Shown here piece after piece: positions 61,633 to 64,000 of a DNA stretch of 64,000 nt. Numbering within the stretch: the first letter of the stretch is position 1; each line of letters starts with the position of its first letter. The notes beneath the pieces were generated by a model. That model saw only the letters and a program-made list of their open reading frames with translations, made no database searches and had not been told where the DNA came from. Made by a program: the position numbers and the translations under genes. Source of the DNA: Cheilinus undulatus (taxonomy: Eukaryota > Chordata > Actinopteri > Labriformes > Labridae); contig NC_054885.1 of assembly GCF_018320785.1 (NCBI RefSeq), positions 10,166,421 to 10,230,420 on the forward strand, in the 5' to 3' direction.

Positions 61633-63295
61633 ACAGTCTTTGAAAATAAAAATTTCTAAAAATAACTGCCCTGTTCAGTGTAAAATACCTTGCCCTATCT
61701 CTTAACGTATCTCAAATACTATTAGAATGCTCACTGTGGTGAAAAAAAAAAACCTCACTTAATCTGCATATTTGCACTAATTCATCTAATTACCGTACTA
61801 ACTACAAATTTTATCCATCTACTGTACTCTAAAGCTGTGTGTAAGTAATCCATTCACTGTAATTCAGCTACTGTAAAAAGGCTCTCTCTGGTAAAATGGC
61901 TCACTTCATATGCAGACTTGCACTAATCAGCTGTCTCAAATAATCTTGTCTTCCTCATGTAAATCTGCCCTCATCCCTGCATATTTGTATACTCCTGATA
62001 ATGTCTAGTTTGCCGATTGCGCATCTTGCAATAACATTATCAATGCACGCAAATCTTATTTTTTCTGTATAAAACACTGCTGTACTTAGCTGTAACTTTT
62101 TGCACAGTTTTCTTCTTCTATAGGCCATATCAAGGTCATCATTACATATTGAACTGAACAACCTACTGTGTTAAAACAATTTCTTTTCTATGAATTGTGA
62201 ACATTAGGTTAAATGCTAAGCATTTTGACATTGGCCACATGATGTTTCATGGTGAGGAGAAGGTCATTGGAGGAACAGCAAAGATATTGTCCTTGGGTTT
62301 ATGTAACTGCCTCTTACATGAGGCTATTAACACATTTGTCATTAACTTGTTACTTCCTTGTGTTGTCACATAAATACAAGGTACACACTTTATATGTGTG
62401 TTTCTTCTGTTACTGTTTTAAATACATCTTTAGTACACATTATATACATAAAAATGCCAAAATAAAGCACTTAATCAAACAGCTATCTGGTAGTTAGTCC
62501 TAATAGAATAGAAAATGATTAAATTTTTGAGTGTTTTGTCTTTGAATCTTCTCTATTAACCCTCTCTGCTGCTGTTATGACATCTCCCGCAGCAGGCATT
62601 CTCAGGCATTCTCCTGCAGGCATGCAGTCACACATAGGGAGGGATACTGTTGCCTATTTTTGCAAAGGCAGAAGAAGCAAGCAAGAAGAGGTCTCCACGA
62701 TGACCTCATTGCTGCATCTGAAGACCACAAACAGCATTGGCCCCATAAGGCCAAGTCAAAGACAGGATATTCCCAGAATGCATTTCACGGGGGTCAATAT
62801 GCTAATTTTAGCCCGGCAGCCAATGGCAGTACTGAAATTGTGCTCCAGATACAGGAGGTGCTGCTGGATCGGGTTACGTTGTGAAGACACGGACAGAATA
62901 CGTGCAGCAGTAAAATCGGTGGACTCAGGCCGATGTGTCCCTCATACCAAATGTATGTGTATCCCCCACCCCCTTCACGCTATTACCACACCACACTATA
63001 AGCGTTGATCATGTGACGACATTGCTCTTTGGGCTGGTGCCTGCTTGAAACACGAGTGCACAAAGTCTGAGGGTTCACGACCTCACACCGTAGGTTAGGG
63101 AACAGTAGTAAATCTGATGTGAAGGCAGCACCATCCATGGGCAAAGAGAACGGTGTCTGAAATCAGGATACAGTCAGCACGATCTTCTTCTCTGGCAAGG
63201 TTCTGTTGCTTCTGGAAAGAATGGGAAACTCAGCTCTTTTCATTGAGATGAACCTTTTGGCTCAGCTCGATTTAACCAGTCAACTCTTATGACTA
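61633..63295. other. Intergenic stretch, nothing recognised
   Basis: AT-rich sequence. The longest open frame (62,577-63,008, + strand, 143 codons) has no motif, signal peptide or homologous block that I know, and a second frame overlaps it. I do not call it a gene. Confidence 0.4.
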
Positions 63296-63299
63296 CTGA

Positions 63300-64000
63300 C
63301 TGCATAAATATTCACCCCCTTTAAAGTGACTGACCTAATTCAGCAGAGGTCCAACCACTTGGTGCTAGTAGTCAGTGAAATGAGGATCACACAAGTGCAG
63401 GGAATGTGTCTCAAGTGATTGTAGTATAAAGACACCTGTGCCTGGAAGGTCCAGTCACTGGTTAATCAGTAATCTGGCTACCATTACACCATGAAGACAA
63501 AAGAACAACCCAAGCAACTGAGAGAAAATGTAACTGAAAGTAAAAGTCAGAGGATGATATAAACTTTGATGGGAGAGTGGCAAAGAGACAGTCACTGTTG
63601 AAGAGAGCTTTTAGAGTTCGCCAAGCAACACGTTGGAGACTCCATGGTCAATTGGAAGAAAGTTATTTGGTCTGATGAGATCAAAATGGTACTTTTAGCC
63701 CTTAAACAAGACGCTTTCTTTGGTGGACATCAACACTGAACATCACCACAAACACACCATCCCTGTGGCTGCAGCATCATGCTGTGGGGATGCTCCTCAG
63801 CAACCGACGCTGGAAGGCTTGTGAAGGTGGAGGGTGAAATGAGTGTGGCAAAATATAGGGAGTCTTATTCAGTCTGCAAGGGAACTATGGCTTGGGAGAT
63901 TTATCTTCCAGCAAGAAAATGACCCGAAGCATACAGCGAAAGCTACACAGAAATGGTTTAAAGACAAAAAGATGAATGGTCAGGAATGGCCGAGTCAAAT
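63300..64000 (+). mobile_element. Tc1-like transposon remnant, cut by the window end
   Basis: It begins CATAAATATTCACCCCCTTT and AAAGTGACTGACCTAATTCA, the left flank of a known fish Tc1-like element. Transposase pieces follow in broken frames: CAGCATCATGCTGTGGGGAT encodes the conserved SIMLWG-like motif, and TTCCAGCAAGAAAATGACCC GAAGCAT the QQENDPKH motif with a catalytic aspartate. Stops and frameshifts between them show it is dead. It is a different Tc1 branch from the 43,229 and 56,328 copies. Confidence 0.75.

Noticed and set aside
62577-63008. A 143-codon open frame.
   Set aside because: No recognised motif, a second overlapping frame of 74 codons, and no splice or promoter context.
49000-64000. 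P4HB exons, expected from human gene order.
   Set aside because: No CGHC thioredoxin motif or other PDI block was seen in any frame offered by this stretch; very short exons could still be missed.

Overview
This is a teleost fish nuclear genome window. It holds five spliced vertebrate genes with GT-AG introns, separated and interrupted by fish-type DNA transposons (hAT, Tc1/mariner, pogo-like), LINE tails, MITEs and minisatellites. No bacterial, viral or organellar gene was recognised.

Left part (1-14,600). The last coding exon of CDR2L (cerebellar degeneration related 2-like) lies on the + strand at 969-1899; the rest of the gene is off the left edge. Its 3' flank carries a LINE tail and a non-autonomous hAT with an 8-bp target duplication. 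Convergent to it, on the - strand, is ARHGDIA (RhoGDI1), with five coding exons between 14,583 and 6,270 giving 205 residues. Its introns hold a deleted pogo-like transposon (7,944-9,308) and a 1.36-kb minisatellite with a unit of about 31 bp.

Middle (14,600-49,000). A long gene-free stretch (14.6-31.4 kb) is full of MITE relics and probably forms the 5' intron of ARHGDIA; a candidate non-coding first exon ends at 31,391. Three more - strand genes follow: ALYREF (six coding exons, 270 aa, 36,994-34,423), MCRIP1 (four coding exons, 93 aa, 41,445-38,408) and PPP1R27 (three coding exons, 234 aa, 48,600-45,499). The exon junctions of all four complete genes keep frame. In human, as I remember the map, MCRIP1-PPP1R27-P4HB-ARHGDIA-ALYREF lie together on 17q25.3, so this is a conserved block with changed internal order and no P4HB seen in the window.

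Right part (49,000-64,000). No gene was recognised. It is dominated by tandem and low-complexity DNA: a 129-bp unit repeat, a degenerate 43-bp minisatellite, a 1.4-kb pyrimidine-rich tract, a second array of the same 31-bp minisatellite found in ARHGDIA, two Tc1/mariner-type relics, and a perfect 40-bp inverted repeat pair enclosing 1.3 kb.

The genes do not form one pathway. ARHGDIA controls Rho GTPase cycling, ALYREF couples splicing to mRNA export, MCRIP1 links ERK signalling to CtBP repression, PPP1R27 is a muscle PP1-binding ankyrin protein, and CDR2L is a cytoplasmic coiled-coil protein. I found no convincing new biological system. The most distinctive observations are loss of both PAK1 serine sites in the RhoGDI, a long Tyr/Thr/Pro repeat extension on PPP1R27, and the paired minisatellite arrays.
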